This document shows, piece after piece, positions 1 through 10,567 of a stretch of 64,000 bases of DNA. The DNA is taken from assembly GCA_024610705.1 (NCBI GenBank), contig JANDEH010000010.1, positions 47,176,017-47,240,016 on the forward strand. The letters are read 5' to 3'. The first letter of the stretch is position 1. Every line of letters starts with the position of its first letter. This DNA comes from Tetragnatha versicolor. Taxonomy: Eukaryota > Arthropoda > Arachnida > Araneae > Tetragnathidae. The position numbers and the translations under genes were made by a program. The notes under the pieces were generated by a model. It did not search any database. It was not told where the DNA came from and saw only the letters and a program-made list of their open reading frames with translations.

Positions 1-980
1 AAATGCTACCGGTCCCTTCCAGTGTATGAATGACTCGTGACTCTCGTGTTTTCCGCTTTGGATTGCAACCCTTCGTTTTATGTGACACTTTACAGGCTGG
101 ATTTTGTGCTAGGGATCGAAATAAGGAAAAAACACTTCAGTTCATAAGATTTTTACGACTATCGCCAGAAGTATAACCGAGGCAGGATGGTTGAGTATCA
201 TACGGTAACTGTTTTCGGTATGTATTGTTGTGAAGACAAGAAAAGACTTTTTAAGTAGAGGGGAAAAGCAAGCGCGACTTGTGGTTTTTATTTCCCATTC
301 TTGCCACCCTGAAACATCGATTATTTGCTCCGATGAACAAAGATCCTTTTTAATTTAGCAGTAAGCAAAAGTGCTTTTTATTTTTGATTACACTTTATTT
401 ACTCAATTTTTATTGTATATTTCGGAAATAAACAATCATACAGTATGCTTTTTCTCCAATGAAGAAATGGCTTGATTAGGTAAGAGTTTGATGGCACAAA
501 ACCCCAGTGGGTATACTGCGCCAACAATACCAGACATTCAAAAATCAGGCTAAAATTAAGACATTTGTTAGGTATGGGGTCAAAGTTCAAATGCAGAAAA
601 AGTTGGTTTGTGTTGTGTACCTGTATTATTTTTTACAATTAACTGTTAGCTTAACCTTTATAATTTCAAGTCAGAACTTATAAGTCATAAATAAATTCTT
701 GCCGCAATAAAAAGGTTGTTCGGTTCCAACCTCGTCTTATTCTTCACTGCTCACTACTTAGTACTTCAAATATTTTAAAGTTTGAAAACAATCCTTAAAT
801 GTAAGAAAAATTTGGATTTAATCATCACCAAAACTAGCTAGAAAGTACAATACGCCTCTTGAAAGCTTTGGGGAATGGAAAGATTATAGAAAAAATTAAA
901 TTCAACTACTATGATTTATATTTTTAGAACAATGATGTTTTTTTCTGAACAAAAATACTTTTAGATAAATTAGAAAAATT
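1..980. other. AT-rich sequence without a recognisable gene
   Basis: Both strands show only short open frames broken by stops, and nothing resembles a known protein family or a transposon terminus. It ends just before a compact hairpin. It may be intergenic or part of a long intron. Confidence 0.5.
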
Positions 981-982
981 AA

Positions 983-1039
983 AGCACTCCAAATTGAGGT
1001 GGTACAATTTGAAACTGTACCACCTCCATTTGGAGTGCT
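983..1039. repeat. Compact inverted repeat, 24-bp stem with 9-base loop
   Basis: The left arm (983-1006) and right arm (1016-1039) pair over 24 positions with a single mismatch, separated by a 9-base loop. The arms begin AGCACTCC and end GGTGGTACA. A transcript would fold as a tight hairpin. It could be a microRNA-like precursor, a very short palindromic MITE, or a recent snap-back duplication. No target duplication is evident. Confidence 0.75.
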
Positions 1040-1555
1040 CCAAGTTCACCAATTTCGTAACGCTAGAATAATTCTTGGTTCAGAGCTAACAAGTGCGCCT
1101 GTCTTCACAGAGACATTAGATAGAAAATTCTTCAAGCTTCTTCGGAATTCTATTCCTTTAAGTACTCAAGGACTTGCCTGTGGTCAACAGCTCTGCTGTC
1201 TTAAACATATCGGACCTTCCTCTTTACAAGTCCCAATAGGACGTACTCAAACTTAATTACAATTTTGCTATAACGTCTAGACCTTCGCTTCCTTAGTAGC
1301 TCCCATTGAAAGAGCGTTCAGATGCTGTTTTATCGTCTTCTCAAAAGGAGACCCTGAGATATTTGGTAAAGAATACTTTTGATTGTAATATTACAATGCA
1401 TAAATATAATTTAAATAATTATGAAAAAACTGTCTAAAATCTATAATGTCTAACCCTAGTGTGATTGTTACCAAAGCTGGTAAAGGAGGACAAGTTATAG
1501 CTATAAATAAGGTCGACTATATCACGGGTATAAATTAATTAATGAAGGCCCTTAT
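1040..1555. other. No clear gene; possible decayed hAT C-terminus
   Basis: Around 1275-1340 the plus strand reads approximately SLVAPIERAF, which faintly resembles the 'APVERVFS' dimerisation-domain signature at the C-terminus of hAT transposases. The frame is broken on both sides and nothing else supports it, so this is only a hint. Confidence 0.15.
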
Positions 1556-1912
1556 TTGCCTTTAAAAAATTACCATTCCTCTTCTGAACTCACTAATATC
1601 AAAAATGTTATAAAATCTTCCGATTTGATTTTAGATTCCTTCAAAAAACTCATTACGTCTGTTGCAAATTGTGCTCGACTTTATGCCCTTCCGAAGGTCC
1701 CCAAGCCTGGCACTCCTTTTAGACCAATTGTCTCTAATATTGAAACGGCTTCGTATAATTTAGCTAAACATTTAGTTTCTATATTTTCTCCCCGAATGGA
1801 TGGTAACTATTTTACAATTGAAAACTCCCTCCAGTTTGTTTCGAAAATTCATGAAATCCAGCCTAACGATCACACCATGGTTTCTTTTTGTGTAAAATCT
1901 CTGTTTAACTAA
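1556..1912 (+). pseudogene. Penelope-like element reverse transcriptase, N-terminal fragment
   Basis: The frame encodes the start of a Penelope-like reverse transcriptase. It contains the block RLYALPKVPKPGTPFRPIV, then SYNLAKHLVSIFSP, then MVSFCVKSLF, which corresponds to the usual 'SFDVVSLFT' motif that carries the first catalytic Asp. Here the Asp is replaced by Cys, so the copy would be inactive even if complete. The frame stops right after this motif, where repeat F begins. The RT C-terminal part and a GIY-YIG endonuclease domain of the same type follow at 2.2-3.1 kb on the same strand, so this is one decayed element missing the middle of the RT. Confidence 0.8.
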
Positions 1913-2210
1913 CGAAGTGTCTATTTGGACGGCCCAAACGGCCGTGGCGCATGCGCTGTAGGTCTCGTGGTTACGTAGCAGTCTTGGCGCTTAGTGATAG
2001 AACCAATGGAACGCCGGGCCGTGGAAATTAGAGTAGAGTTTAGTTGAAAATAGACAAATAGACAGTGCCTTTTATTTATGCAAATTTGTGATTTTAGAGA
2101 GATGGCGCTGTCAGCGGTGTTTGTGTGTATATATATATGATTGTTTCTGTGAATAAAGAGAGATATTTTTTTGACAGTCCATTTGTTTGTTTCTTTTTTG
2201 AGCTAAGCAG
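1913..2210 (+). repeat. Dispersed repeat F, copy 1, inside the Penelope-like element
   Basis: The first roughly 160 bp match 30433-30598 closely, sharing the blocks GGCGCATGCGCTGTAGGTCT, GATTGAACCAATG-like and GAAATTAGAGTAGAGTTTAG. It sits at the point where the Penelope RT frame breaks. The 3' part contains an AATAAA-type signal near 2152. It may be a MITE, because the second copy begins TATTTGGACGGC and ends GCCGTCCAAATA, or a short LTR-like unit. Borders are approximate. Confidence 0.65.
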
Positions 2211-2218
2211 TAGGCCTG

Positions 2219-2431
2219 ATGTGTGTGGCCGAACAACATTATTGTAATTGTGAAAACTTCAACCAATATCATGATATATATCCTGAAGAATTAATCTTAA
2301 ATAGAACCAACAAAGACAACTTAAAAGTGGATTTTTCGGATTTAGATATTACAATAGAGAATAATAAAGCACTTATAGATATTTTCGATAAAAGAAACCT
2401 TTTTAATTTTAAAGTTCTTAAACTAATATAA
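2219..2431 (+). pseudogene. Penelope-like RT C-terminal fragment
   Basis: The peptide contains YPEELILNRTN, then a stretch equivalent to 'FLDLDISI', then ALIDIFDKRNLFNFKV. This is the order seen after the catalytic YxDD box in Penelope-like reverse transcriptases (LDL..I, then IYDKRDDF.F). The segment holding the GVPMGSP and YxDD motifs is missing between this fragment and the one at 1556-1912, where repeat F lies. The reading frame stops at 2431, before the GIY-YIG region. Confidence 0.7.
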
Positions 2432-2587
2432 CATTCTAATATCACAAAAAAGTGCATTAAAACACGATCAAGTCAGATTGCAAGATACAAAAAAAATTTG
2501 TTCAAAGCCTGAATTATTAAAAAGACAGATTACAGGCAACATCTTATATTCGTGATTTTTGAATACTGAATTTAATTTGAATCTCGC

Positions 2588-3070
2588 TTGATCACTGCAA
2601 TAAATGGCGTATTTATAGAATATTTTGTAATTGTGGCTTATCTTACATTGGACAGACCAGACGCCACAGAGAAAAATCCTAACAGAGGGTCCAAAACGAT
2701 ATATTCAAAAGTTGGATGGATATGAGGGCGCCACGAGGAATTAAATGATTGACAGAGAGATCAAACCTGTGATTGGCTGTCACTCAATCTTCTATTTTCG
2801 AAGGAGAAGGAAAAAGTTTTTCTCAACCAATCAGGCTTTTCCCACCCGCCTCTCGTGACGTCTATGCGATCGCAGCGCCAAAATAGCCCCATATCCATCC
2901 AACTTTTCGATTTCCATTAGCGCTTTTGGCGACGGACTCTCTGTTCTAGTACTCTGTGCCAGACGCACCCTAAAATTTAGATTAAAAGAACATATCAATT
3001 ATGTAAAAAAACAAGAACTCGACAAATCAGCCATAGCCCAGCATGATTGGGAAAGCGACCCATACTTTTA
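2588..3070 (+). pseudogene. GIY-YIG endonuclease domain of the Penelope-like element, split by a MITE
   Basis: Before the insertion the plus strand reads CNCGLSYIGQT, the CxC plus GIY-YIG core typical of Penelope-like elements. After the insertion it continues RTLKFRLKEHINYVKK. Removing the 294-bp MITE and one copy of its 8-bp duplication brings SYIGQTRR and TLKFRLKEH together in the arrangement expected for the family. Stops follow after about 3068. The domain nicks target DNA in active relatives; this copy is dead. Confidence 0.75.
2665..2958. mobile_element. 294-bp MITE with 8-bp target duplication CCAGACGC
   Basis: The element starts CACAGAG and ends CTCTGTG, and a second conserved block ACAGAGRGTCC lies just inside both ends. 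Further in, AAAGTTGGATGGATATG on the left is mirrored by CATATCCATCCAACTTT on the right. CCAGACGC is duplicated exactly at 2657-2664 and 2959-2966. It carries no coding sequence. An 8-bp duplication fits hAT- or Merlin-type mobilisation; the superfamily is not certain. Confidence 0.85.
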
Positions 3071-3640
3071 ACCTTTCTTCCGCTACAATTATTAAAAACC
3101 CTAATTCAACTCGTGACCAAGATCTTTATGAAAGCTATTACATTAATCATTTCTCAAATTATCTTGTAAATTACCCGTCAAATGCCCCTTTTTTCTCACA
3201 AATTTGGATGTGTTGATTCAGCCATATATTTTTTCAATTTCCACATGTGTTTGTTATTTTCTGTAACTTTGTTCATTGCTGTACCGATAGTCATGTGTAC
3301 ATCGTCATACTATCATCGTCACACTGACGAAGATGATCCAAGCATCCACGAAACATGTCTGTTTTAGATTTTTAAAATCTATAATTAAGTGTGCAAAATA
3401 AACGTTGTCTTATTCTTATTGTTGGTTGGTTTAGGTTTTAATGGCACTAGGTCCTCATAAGAACATATAGCGCCAACGTTGTGTTATTGTATTTTTCTAC
3501 TTATTTGTACAGTTTGCCCTCATTACGTTATTATTACATGAGTAAAAAGTTCTTTGAATGTCTTAAAGTCGTTCTGAGCAATATAAATGGTAGATTTTAT
3601 GATTGATAACAAAACTATTCTAGATTTTTTTTTTTGAATT
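3071..3640 (+). other. Decayed 3' part of the Penelope-like element and unassigned sequence
   Basis: Continuing downstream of the GIY-YIG domain the frames are broken. A near-palindromic block CATCGTCACACTGACGAAGATG occurs around 3315-3335. No family is recognised from 3380 to 3640. Confidence 0.3.
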
Positions 3641-3649
3641 CCAATAGCA

Positions 3650-4010
3650 TCTCTTCTTTTCATACCTTTGATTTCGAAAATTTATTTACTTCTATACCTC
3701 ATGAGGATTTTTTTGCACATCTGTTCCGAGATCTATAATTATCTCATTGAAACCACCATTTATAAAAATGATTGGATGGAATTGTGTAAATTTTAACATG
3801 TGTAAAAAATATGTTTTTAATGGTATCAATTTTTATAAACAGCATAAGGGAGTGCCAATGGGAAATTATTTTGGCAGTACTTTTGCTGATATTTATTTCC
3901 ATATGTATGAAAGTATATTTGAATGTCAATGAGAATAAGGGTTTCAGATATATTGATGATTTAATTTTATTAAATATTGATAATTTTGACTGTCTTTGAC
4001 ATTTAACCGA
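3650..4010 (+). pseudogene. Second Penelope-like RT fragment (palm domain)
   Basis: Across several frames the strand reads FENLFTSIPHEDFF, then FNGINFYKQHKGVPMGN, then GFRYIDDLILL. These match three consecutive RT motifs of Penelope-like elements: the SLFTNIP block, the FxQxxGxPMGSPLSP block and the catalytic YxDD box. At least two frameshifts separate them. This copy covers the part of the RT that is absent from the copy at 1556-2431, so the two are separate insertions or a rearranged single insertion. Confidence 0.75.
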
Positions 4011-4249
4011 AGGAGCTTATTTGAAAAAAGTCTAATTCGCTTAATCATGAGGCTAATTTATTGGATGTTGACATCGGAAAACACTACTTATCTTGATCTG
4101 ACAAAAGAAAAGTTTTGAGTTTATTAGTGTTAAATTCCTTTCGCATTATTATTTCACACTAAAATCTTAAACGATATATTTTTTCGCAAAAAATACAATT
4201 GATAAAATTTGTAATATTTCGATAACAAAAAAGGCTGCTTTCTACCGTG

Positions 4250-4510
4250 GAGCTTAAAACCGTGGAGAGGGGCGGTTGATGGTAAACTCGACCAAGTAAA
4301 CAAAAGGCAATAGGACTTGGAATGTGAGATAGAGGGAGCCAACGTGGAGATCACGCGTGAAGATATTATTGCTGGTATAAATATAATGAAAACTGTGTGT
4401 AAAAAGGCTTCCCACCTGTTTGTTTTTGCACGCTACTACCTTGAATAAAAATCTTTGTTTTAATTATCTTGTTATCATTTTAAAACCCAATACGCTACAC
4501 CTCCCCCGCG
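4250..4510 (+). repeat. Possible solo LTR or LTR-like promoter block
   Basis: A TATAAATA box near 4375 is followed about 70 bp later by an AATAAA signal near 4446 and then by a T-rich tract. The block ends near the sequence ACGCTACA before a GC-richer CCTCCCCCGCGG stretch. This order (TATA box, poly(A) signal, CA end) resembles an LTR, but no matching second LTR or primer-binding site was found in the window. Confidence 0.25.
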
Positions 4511-5640
4511 GTACAGGCGGAAGTCTCTGCCTCCGAACGAAGCCCACCGATCTCAATTGATCCGACGATACAGAAGTCATCAACAGCAACAACCAAGCCC
4601 ATAAATAAGCATTTAGCGCAAGACACCTCTTAGATTATATTGAATTATAGTAAATTGATAAACATTTAAGTTCTGGCAAACGGCCCTGCCAGATGAGGAT
4701 AAAGGGGTTTTCTTTTTTACTATATAAACCCTTTTTAGATTCCCCTTCGTGTTTGATCTTTTGAATTTCAACAAAAGGATTTTCTTATAACGTGGTGTTA
4801 TCTTCAGCATTATAAAGCTTGGTTCAGATTTTGAGCGGCAGATTAGTGAGGCATCGGAGTTGAACTGGTATTTGCATTTTAAATTAGTTATATTCATGTC
4901 GGAATAATTTTAAAGTGAATTTTGTGCTTTTGGCTTGTTTAACACGAAGCCTAGAGGCACCTAAATCAGAAGTCTCTGGTACAGGGTGATAGGAGTATGG
5001 GTGCCAGCTGATGACATGTCTTGTTTGCCCCGTCTTTATTTATATAATGAATTTCGGGACGATCTTTTAATTATGGTATTTCTTTAATTATTTTCTTAGT
5101 TTATTTCAATTTCGTCCTAATGAATTAAGTGTGAGATTACTGCTTTGCGCATCCACTTCATATTTTTTTACTTATTTTGTGTTTTTACCGGTATAAATTA
5201 CTCGATTAAAATACCATATTTTATAGAGCCGTTCGGATCAATCCCAGTTGATGGGTACGGGTTGGCGATAGATGACGTAGTCAGAGATAGATTGCCAAGT
5301 CTGGCGATCGCGAGTGGAATGACGAACGCTTTGCGCGATTCGTACAAAATGACGTAACAATTCGCTCTTGTGTTCTGCATTGTATTGTAACCTTCCGAAA
5401 TGGCCAATTGAAGAGTGATGACGCAAATGACTCGGAAAACCAATCAGCTGTCATGTTGTGCGTTAGATATGCGCGCTTTTTTTCAAATCTTATGATCTGT
5501 GCGCATTTTAAAAATAAGTTTTCATTCAGATCTCATCTCGGAACGCTGTATGAAACGAGCTCAATAAATAAACTACGTATTCAACGAATATCGTTTGTTT
5601 TTCTTGAAAATATAGCTGATATAAATAAATCGTATTCTCC
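4511..5640. other. No gene recognised upstream of the Merlin transposase
   Basis: Short open frames only. A GC-richer block at 5220-5470 contains several TGACG motifs and may be the 5' non-coding part of the Merlin element that follows, but matching terminal inverted repeats could not be located by eye. Confidence 0.3.
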
Positions 5641-5643
5641 TCA

Positions 5644-6606
5644 ATGGCTGTAAGTGCGAGGCAAGCGAATGAAGTGGTGTATGATCAAAGATTTTTTTTC
5701 AATTTGGAGCGTGAGGGAGTGAAAGCTGTGATTGATTGGTGTATGGCAAATAGTTTTTTGGCTGATAAATATGAATGTTGGATGTGTGGTAGGAATATGT
5801 GTTTGCGTGAAAGGAAAGAGATTGGAGATCGTTTTCACTGGGTTTGCCGCAAGGAAGGGGGCAACAAACCCCACTTGGTGAAACGGTCAGTGCGAAAGGG
5901 GTCATGGTTTGAAGAATCCCATCTAGCCCTGAGTGAAATTTTACTTTTCACTGTGATGTGGTGCAAGAAAGCTACCCATGAATTCATATAATGGATGACG
6001 ACTTGCACCTATCTAAACAAACCGTGACAGATTGGATGAGTTTTTGCCGAGAGGTTTGCGTCGAAGATCTTGTACGAAAGAGTGATATGCTTGGGGGTAA
6101 GGATGTGATTGTTGAAATTGATGAGAGCATGTTTGTCAAAAGAAAGTACAATAGAGGAAGGCGCGTGAATGGTAAATGGGTGTTTGGAGGAGTTGAAAGG
6201 GAACGAATAAATGTTTTGCGCGAGTGGTGGAAAAAAGGAGTGCGGATGTTTTGCTGGCTGTTTTGAATGAGTATGTTCTTCCGGGTTCTTTAATAATATC
6301 TGACTGCTGGAAGGCGTACGATTGTCTCTCGGAGGAGGGCTTCGTACACCTGACAGTGAACCATAGTCTGACGTTCAAGGACCCGGATACAGGTGCCCAC
6401 ACGAACTCCATTGAGGGGATCTGGGGGCTATAAAGCGTGCCCTGAGAGGGACAAATCATGTGAAAGGCCAATTCGACAGTTATCTTGGCGAATACATGTG
6501 GCGGCGTCGGAATGCCGGTAATATAATCCCGGCGTTCTTTGACGCCGTCAAAGCCACCTATACGTCCCCCGGGAAGGATGCAGAGACAGCTGCTGCTGAG
6601 GATTAA
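5644..6606 (+). pseudogene. Merlin (IS1595/ISXO2-like) DDE transposase with three frameshifts
   Basis: The protein would be about 320 residues and catalyse cut-and-paste transposition. The N-terminal part has a zinc-ribbon-like pair of motifs, CWMCG and a later VCR. The catalytic residues are all present: EIDES (first Asp, near 6118), SDCWKAYD (second Asp, near 6300) and TNSIEGIWG (Glu, near 6411), matching the Merlin pattern. The reading frame changes around 5988, around 6200 (after GGVER) and in a G-run at 6424-6429 (after IEGIWG); each looks like a single-base indel. The final part ends ...ETAAAED followed by TAA at 6604. Because the core is otherwise intact, inactivation appears recent. 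It could also be a spliced gene, but the breaks lack good splice signals. Confidence 0.85.
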
Positions 6607-6764
6607 GTATATATATATAAATTTTAATAGTTAAAAAAACTTTTTTAAAAATTTAACTGCATGTTTTAACCTTTCTTTTTGTTTACATAAAGTAATAATG
6701 ACGTCATGCATAGTTCCAAGTATGATATAAGGACTCGTTTTTTAGTCCATTAGTCATTTTCGTA

Positions 6765-7112
6765 ATGCCGCTTTCCAATGAAAGAAGAAATTTGTTACGC
6801 TTAGCCGTTAATTTAACAACCATTGCTCGAATAAAAATCGCAAGAGACCTCGCCCGATTTATAAGATACGAGGAGTCTGATACGAGAAGAGGGCGGATGA
6901 TTAGGGTGACCCTCGAAACTTTGAATCAACATCTCGACAGTTTGAAGGCGGTAGCCCTTAGTGGCTTGAACAGTAACGAGGGTCACTACTTCGTTACTGT
7001 AGTAGAAGAGGTCACTTTTTTATTTAGGTTTTGTATACCTTTCGAAAGAGTGACCTTTTGGCCACTACACAAATCTTTCAGAGCGCAATTGCCGTCGCGA
7101 GGCGACTTTTAA
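6765..7112 (+). CDS. Unidentified 115-residue ORF with an upstream TATA-like box
   Basis: The frame begins MPLSNERRNLLRLAVNL and is basic and helix-rich in its first two thirds, with Arg/Lys clusters and heptad-like leucines; the last third looks less protein-like. A GATATAAGG box lies about 35 bp before the ATG. It follows the Merlin pseudogene by about 160 bp on the same strand and may belong to that element or to an unknown gene. I do not recognise the family. Only the first roughly 80 residues look like real coding sequence. Confidence 0.3.
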   Translation: MPLSNERRNLLRLAVNLTTIARIKIARDLARFIRYEESDTRRGRMIRVTLETLNQHLDSLKAVALSGLNSNEGHYFVTVVEEVTFLFRFCIPFERVTFWPLHKSFRAQLPSRGDF

Positions 7113-7179
7113 AGGCCCTTTAAATTTTTGGTGAGTGAAAAAATATTTATTCGAATTTAAGTTTTTCAGAGTATTTTAT

Positions 7180-7318
<139 letters not shown>

Positions 7319-7389
7319 TACACTTATATTTATACATATTATATATATATAAATATTTAAATATAAATTTATAAATATAAATATATATC

Positions 7390-8200
7390 CGTTCCTACTG
7401 CCTTTAAAACCTAAACCAACCAACCAACATCCGTTAGTCTGAAGTGAAGTAATAACATATTTGTGTTTGGTGTGCTTTTTTAATTTGTGTATGGCGTGTT
7501 CTTTGTAAAACTTCACAGTATAATAGGTAATTAATTTTTTTTTCTAATTTTATACTGTGCATTTTATTTTATTCTAATTGTACCATTGCTTTATTTATCG
7601 CACGACATACCACAAGATGTCGGAATTGTATTATATTGTATCGTAGTATTAGTGTCTTCAAAATTCGTCAATCCAGTAATAATTACTTTAAAATATGTTT
7701 AACTTGTTTCCTTATTAAGTTTAAGTAGTTTAGAAAATGTTTTTAGCTTTCCGCAGCATAAAATTTGGCACCTCTTGCATTTAGCAGCGAAAAAAACTTG
7801 GTGCCTTTCGCATCTGGCGACGAAATAAACTTGGCGCCAAAGGCGCGCGCCAAGGCGTACCCATGAAATAGGAGAGAGAGATTTTACCGAGCCGTTCTGT
7901 TTAACACAACTATTTAACTTTTGAAATCGAACTGGCTGCTTCCTGTTATTTTTTGGGCTCTAAATTGTTGTGGTATTATGTATATTTTGTTTATGCAAGA
8001 CCACAATAAATAAATGGGGGGAGCGTCTGAATTTTATGACAGTTTGAGAATACGAACGTATTATATACGAACTTTTAAATATACCACAAAAAAGAATAGT
8101 GTGATTTAAGTATGCATCAATATGATTTACGTAAGCAAATATTCACTATAAGAATCCAAGATCCTTTTTTAATAAATAACCATTTTTTCAAAAGCGATTT
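7390..8200. other. No gene; short GC-rich duplication
   Basis: Mostly AT-rich unassigned sequence. At 7765-7855 a roughly 35-bp unit (GC-rich block, then CGAAAWAAACTTGG) is repeated imperfectly twice, ending in a GC-rich inverted motif around TTGGCGCCAAAGGCGCGCGC. Confidence 0.4.
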
Positions 8201-8203
8201 TTG

Positions 8204-9226
8204 ATGGATATTTATAAGGAACACTTTCGACATTGCATTCTGTATGAATTTCAACTTGGACGAATATTTTCAGAGGCATTTGAAAAAAGTTTTTAATGAA
8301 ACTATTTCAGAGAAAACATGCATAAGATGGTACAAAAATTTCCAAAGTGGAAATTATGACGTAAGTGATAAGCCTCGCCCTGGGCGACCATCTTTAATTA
8401 ACGATGATGTTTTAAAAAATATTATTGAAGAAGATCCCTTTCTTACTACATCGAAGATAGCGGAGAAGTTGGGGTCCTCTCAACAAACTATATCAATTCA
8501 CACAAAAAAACTTTTATTAGTGTATAAATATTCAAGATGGGTTCCGCAGGAATTAAGTGATAAAAATTTATTAGATAGGGTTGTATGTACATCTCTCCTA
8601 CCTAGAATCAATAATCTGCAATTTTTAGACCGACTAGTAACAGGAGACGAAAAGTGGATTTCATACGAAAATATCGTAAGAAAAAGAGGATACAGCCTTC
8701 CCGGACAACCTATCCCAAGTACTTCCAAACCATACTTAAATGTAAGCAAAAGAATGCTTTGTGTTTGGTGGGACGTTCAGGGACTTATCCACTACTAGCT
8801 TTTAAAAGCTAATGAAAAAATAAATTCTGAGAAATATTGCCAGCAAATGGAGGACTTGAATAAAGCGATACGCCGATACAACAAAAAAGGCCCCTTGATG
8901 TTCCAAAAAAAGAATGTGATATTACATCATGACAATGCCCGTCCTCATACGGCCTAGCCACTCGAAGAAAGGTAGTACAACTTGGATGGGAGATTTTACC
9001 TTATCCACCTTATTCTCCTGATTTGGCGCCTTCTAATTTTCATTTATTCCTTTCATTACAGAATTTCTTAAATGGTAAAAGCTTCAAAAGTTAAGCTGAA
9101 ATCCATCATGCCGTGCAGGATTTCTTTACATCAAAAGATAAGTCCTTTTTTGAGATAGGAATCTAAAAGTTACCTTCACGATGGGAACAAGAAATAAAAA
9201 ACGACGGCCATTACGTGGAAAAATAA
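8204..9226 (+). pseudogene. mariner transposase (D,D34D type), decayed
   Basis: The ATG at 8204 opens MDIYKEHFRHCILYEFQLG, the N-terminal HTH of mariner transposases. After a one-base frameshift near 8280-8300 the frame continues with TCIRWYKNFQSGNYDV, GRPS, TGDEKWI (first Asp), YSLPGQP and MLCVWWD. A stop codon at 8796-8798 replaces the Glu of the usual YYELL. Further down come ILHHDNARPHTA (second Asp), another stop, and then ILPYPPYSPDLAPSN (third Asp), followed by more stops near the C-terminus. Length and order match full-length mariner (about 345 residues). Multiple independent lesions show an old copy. Terminal repeats were not delimited. Confidence 0.9.
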
Positions 9227-9485
9227 AATTTAAAGAAATAAAGGTTGTGTTCTTAATAGAAATGGCACTAATTAATATTTTTTATTGTTTAATTTTGTGG
9301 GAGTTTAATGACACAAGGTTCCTATTATAACACCAAGCACAATATTTAAACAGCATTTTGTTTTTATATTTACAAACTACCAAATCGAGTTTCATAAAGG
9401 TGATGTCGTTTAGAAACTTATATCAAAGTGATTTCTTTATATTTTCCTATTACTTTAAATTACTATTAAGGTCAACTCTCTAGCT

Positions 9486-9662
9486 CAGTGTTTCCCAACC
9501 TTTTCGGTCCATTCCGTATCAAAGCCTTTCTAGATTTCCCATGCCCCCCTCACGTAAGATTACACATAAATTTTTACACTCAAATATGTAATCAATTTAT
9601 AAAAACTTAATTAGTTTTTCTTAATTTTCAAAATAGTGTTGGCCCCACGTTGGGAAACACTG
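9486..9662. mobile_element. 177-bp hAT MITE with 8-bp duplication CTCTAGCT
   Basis: It starts CAGTGTTTCCCAACC and ends GTTGGGAAACACTG, the classic hAT terminal pattern. CTCTAGCT is repeated exactly at 9478-9485 and 9663-9670. It is non-coding. Confidence 0.9.
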
Positions 9663-9837
9663 CTCTAGCTAGAAAATCCTTGATAGATAAAACCTGACCA
9701 CTGAATCACTATACATGTATTGTACATATTAGCAAATAATAATATTTTACACATTACAAGTTAGTTAAAGATCTAAAACATAGATGTCTAAACTATGACC
9801 GTTTGAGGGCCAAATTGCAACGAAAAAAAAAATTTGC

Positions 9838-9952
9838 TGGGCTGCACATACAATATGTCGAGTTTACGTAACTGCAACTAGAAGTGAACGAAATTTTGCC
9901 ATACATGACAAAAATTGGATGAATCTTGAACATTTGTGCTATTTGGGATTAT
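9838..9952 (+). repeat. Dispersed repeat H, copy 1
   Basis: About 115 bp, sharing the blocks CAACTAGAAGTRAACGAAAT and CATACATGACAAAAATTGGA with copies near 21431, 31194 (reverse) and 53608. Well-preserved copies start GTAGCACAGC and end TTTGTGCTGC, so the unit has short inverted ends and is probably a small MITE. Confidence 0.7.
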
Positions 9953-10567
9953 ACCATCCATTTTCTGCTTGCGTTATCCATATTGGCCCTTATCCTCCTT
10001 ATGACTTTTAAATTGTGGCATTGAATGCGCTCGGCTTCATTTTTAAAGTCAATCTCCATCAGGATTTAAGTTCCTCCAGCTTAGTTGAAAGGGGGTTAGG
10101 GGTAGTATTCCAGCAATTAAGAGCTATACGGCGACTACATAAATAACTTATGATATTAAAAATGACCTTTTGTAAAATTACAAATTAATTTATAGTTCAA
10201 ATATTTATAAAATTTATCCGTGAAATTTTGAAAAAGATAGTACACCAAGATGGTTGCTGAAAAACAAGGAAATGACAAACTATCTCAAATTTCAGGAAAA
10301 GCCGAAAGAGGAACCATCACTTGATTATGCTATTGTCGCCAACTTGGCAGTAGATAGAAGTTGTAGTATATATCTGATGAACGTAATGGAAAAGTACCAA
10401 AAAATTACAGACTGGCGACTTCGGGACAAAACTTTCGGGTAGACCTGATATTTACTACATTAAGTGGAGAGCCTGCCAGGATACAGAAGTAAGATATTTC
10501 CGCAAGATGTTCCGGCAGTAAGTACGAGCAATCATTACGTTAAAGATAACGATTGAGAATTAAGACG
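9953..10567. other. No recognised gene
   Basis: A 62-residue open frame at 10254-10442 resembles no known family. It precedes the gag-like fragment and might be decayed retroelement sequence. Confidence 0.3.

Noticed and set aside
999..1256. 85-codon open frame starting in the 983-1039 hairpin
   Set aside because: The start lies inside an inverted repeat and the peptide shows no family resemblance or coding character.
3182..3367. 61-codon hydrophobic frame as a small membrane protein
   Set aside because: It sits downstream of the Penelope-like GIY-YIG domain, lacks any support and looks like decayed element sequence.
5145..5357. Secreted small protein (hydrophobic N-terminus)
   Set aside because: The signal-like start is from AT-rich sequence; the rest overlaps an equally open antisense frame and no family is recognised.
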